Part shown: piece by piece, positions 63,389 to 64,000 of the stretch
Layout of the letters: each line of letters starts with the position of its first letter
Numbering within the stretch: the stretch's first letter is position 1
Assembly: GCA_013399895.1 (NCBI GenBank)
Contig: VXBA01001882.1
Location: forward strand, 1,116,254 to 1,180,253
DNA from: Serilophus lunatus
Taxonomy: Eukaryota; Chordata; Aves; Passeriformes; Eurylaimidae
Direction: 5' to 3'
DNA length: 64,000 bases
Position numbers and translations under genes: made by a program
Notes under the pieces: generated by a model
What the model saw: the letters and a program-made list of their open reading frames with translations, nothing else
Database searches by the model: none
What the model was told of the DNA's origin: nothing

Positions 63389-64000
63389 AGTTCATTATAA
63401 TCAAGAATCTGAAACAACACTAAAGAAACCCTTAAACTCACTTTTCATAACCACCCCACAAAAATCTAGATTTATTTATTTCAGGGATTTATTTTTTCTA
63501 GGATTAATTTAAAAAATACATACATGCAACAAAGGCACTCAGAAGATGTAGTAGTGGGTCAGAGTCTGGCAAACCATTGCTTAGGGAATTTGTACAGGGG
63601 AAATTCAATTTGGGAGATGGTAATAGGTCTCTTTTTCTTTCTTTTAATGAACCTGTCCAATCACAATGTGGTTCATTTCTTCTCTTGATATGTATGATGT
63701 CCCAAGGCAGCAAGTTCTGCAATTCACTTCTACAGAACTTAATTTTTAAGTTCTACATGAATTAGTGCATGAAGTACCCAATTGTTTTCCATTAATAAAT
63801 ACTAGATAATTTTAAATTGTGATTCTGTACCCATTTTTATGAATAAGTCACTTTCCTTTCTATCCATTCATTCTTTTGTAAACCTCTACTGTACCTTGCC
63901 TTAATCAATTCAGCTGCAGGCAAAAAAATCTCCTCCACAAATTGAGAGATACAATAGTAGTATAGCTCTCAAAGATTTTTGTGTTCTGGCTGAGAAGCTT
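63389..64000. other. non-coding stretch, no gene seen
   Basis: AT-rich DNA to the window end; opposing short frames at 63504-63765 are without motif. Confidence 0.55.

Overview
The window looks like AT-rich, gene-poor vertebrate nuclear DNA, most likely from a bird. The main evidence is a set of CR1 retrotransposon remnants. Several keep the diagnostic 3' tail of ATTCTGTG-type octamers, and two keep decayed parts of the ORF2 reverse-transcriptase C-terminus. I saw no mammalian-type SINE or L1. Crocodilians and turtles also carry CR1, so bird is an inference. There is one assembly gap of 51 N at 33639-33689. I see no bacterial-type operons, rRNA, tRNA or CRISPR array. Nearly all open frames are short and have the low-complexity look of chance ORFs.

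Layout. 1-12.7 kb: unique non-coding DNA with a 12-bp perfect hairpin at 2628 and a minus-strand CR1 at about 3190-3534, cut off by an unidentified roughly 160-bp segment. 12.75-13.37 kb: the best-preserved CR1, plus strand. 13.4-25 kb: mostly featureless, with poly-T tracts and one inverted repeat. 25-27.1 kb: two short minus-strand CR1 tails, and two copies of an unknown 48-bp repeat whose differences look like CpG decay. 27.9-28.7 kb: a GC- and CpG-richer patch with a long minus-strand reading frame broken by one TGA; it is the best candidate for an unrecognised exon or pseudogene. 31.48-31.63 kb: a long AAAAG array. 33.6-42 kb: the gap, small tandem duplications and a plus-strand G-quadruplex motif at 41955. 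43.8-45.2 kb: a CR1 tail, then a possible plus-strand terminal exon (splice acceptor at 44469, TGA at 44549, AATAAA at 45156). 53-57.8 kb: a 41-bp tandem duplication, a CR1 tail and a second weaker terminal-exon candidate at 57297. 61-63.4 kb: an 18-bp palindrome and a last minus-strand CR1 fragment.

No gene is recognised with confidence, and no genes can be shown to work together. The region reads as intergenic or intronic DNA shaped by old CR1 insertions and simple-repeat growth. The exon candidates rest only on splice-like signals, open frame and polyadenylation signals; transcript data or cross-species alignment would settle them. No new biological system is evident; the most useful leads are the 28-kb patch, the 44.5-kb exon candidate and the unknown repeats.
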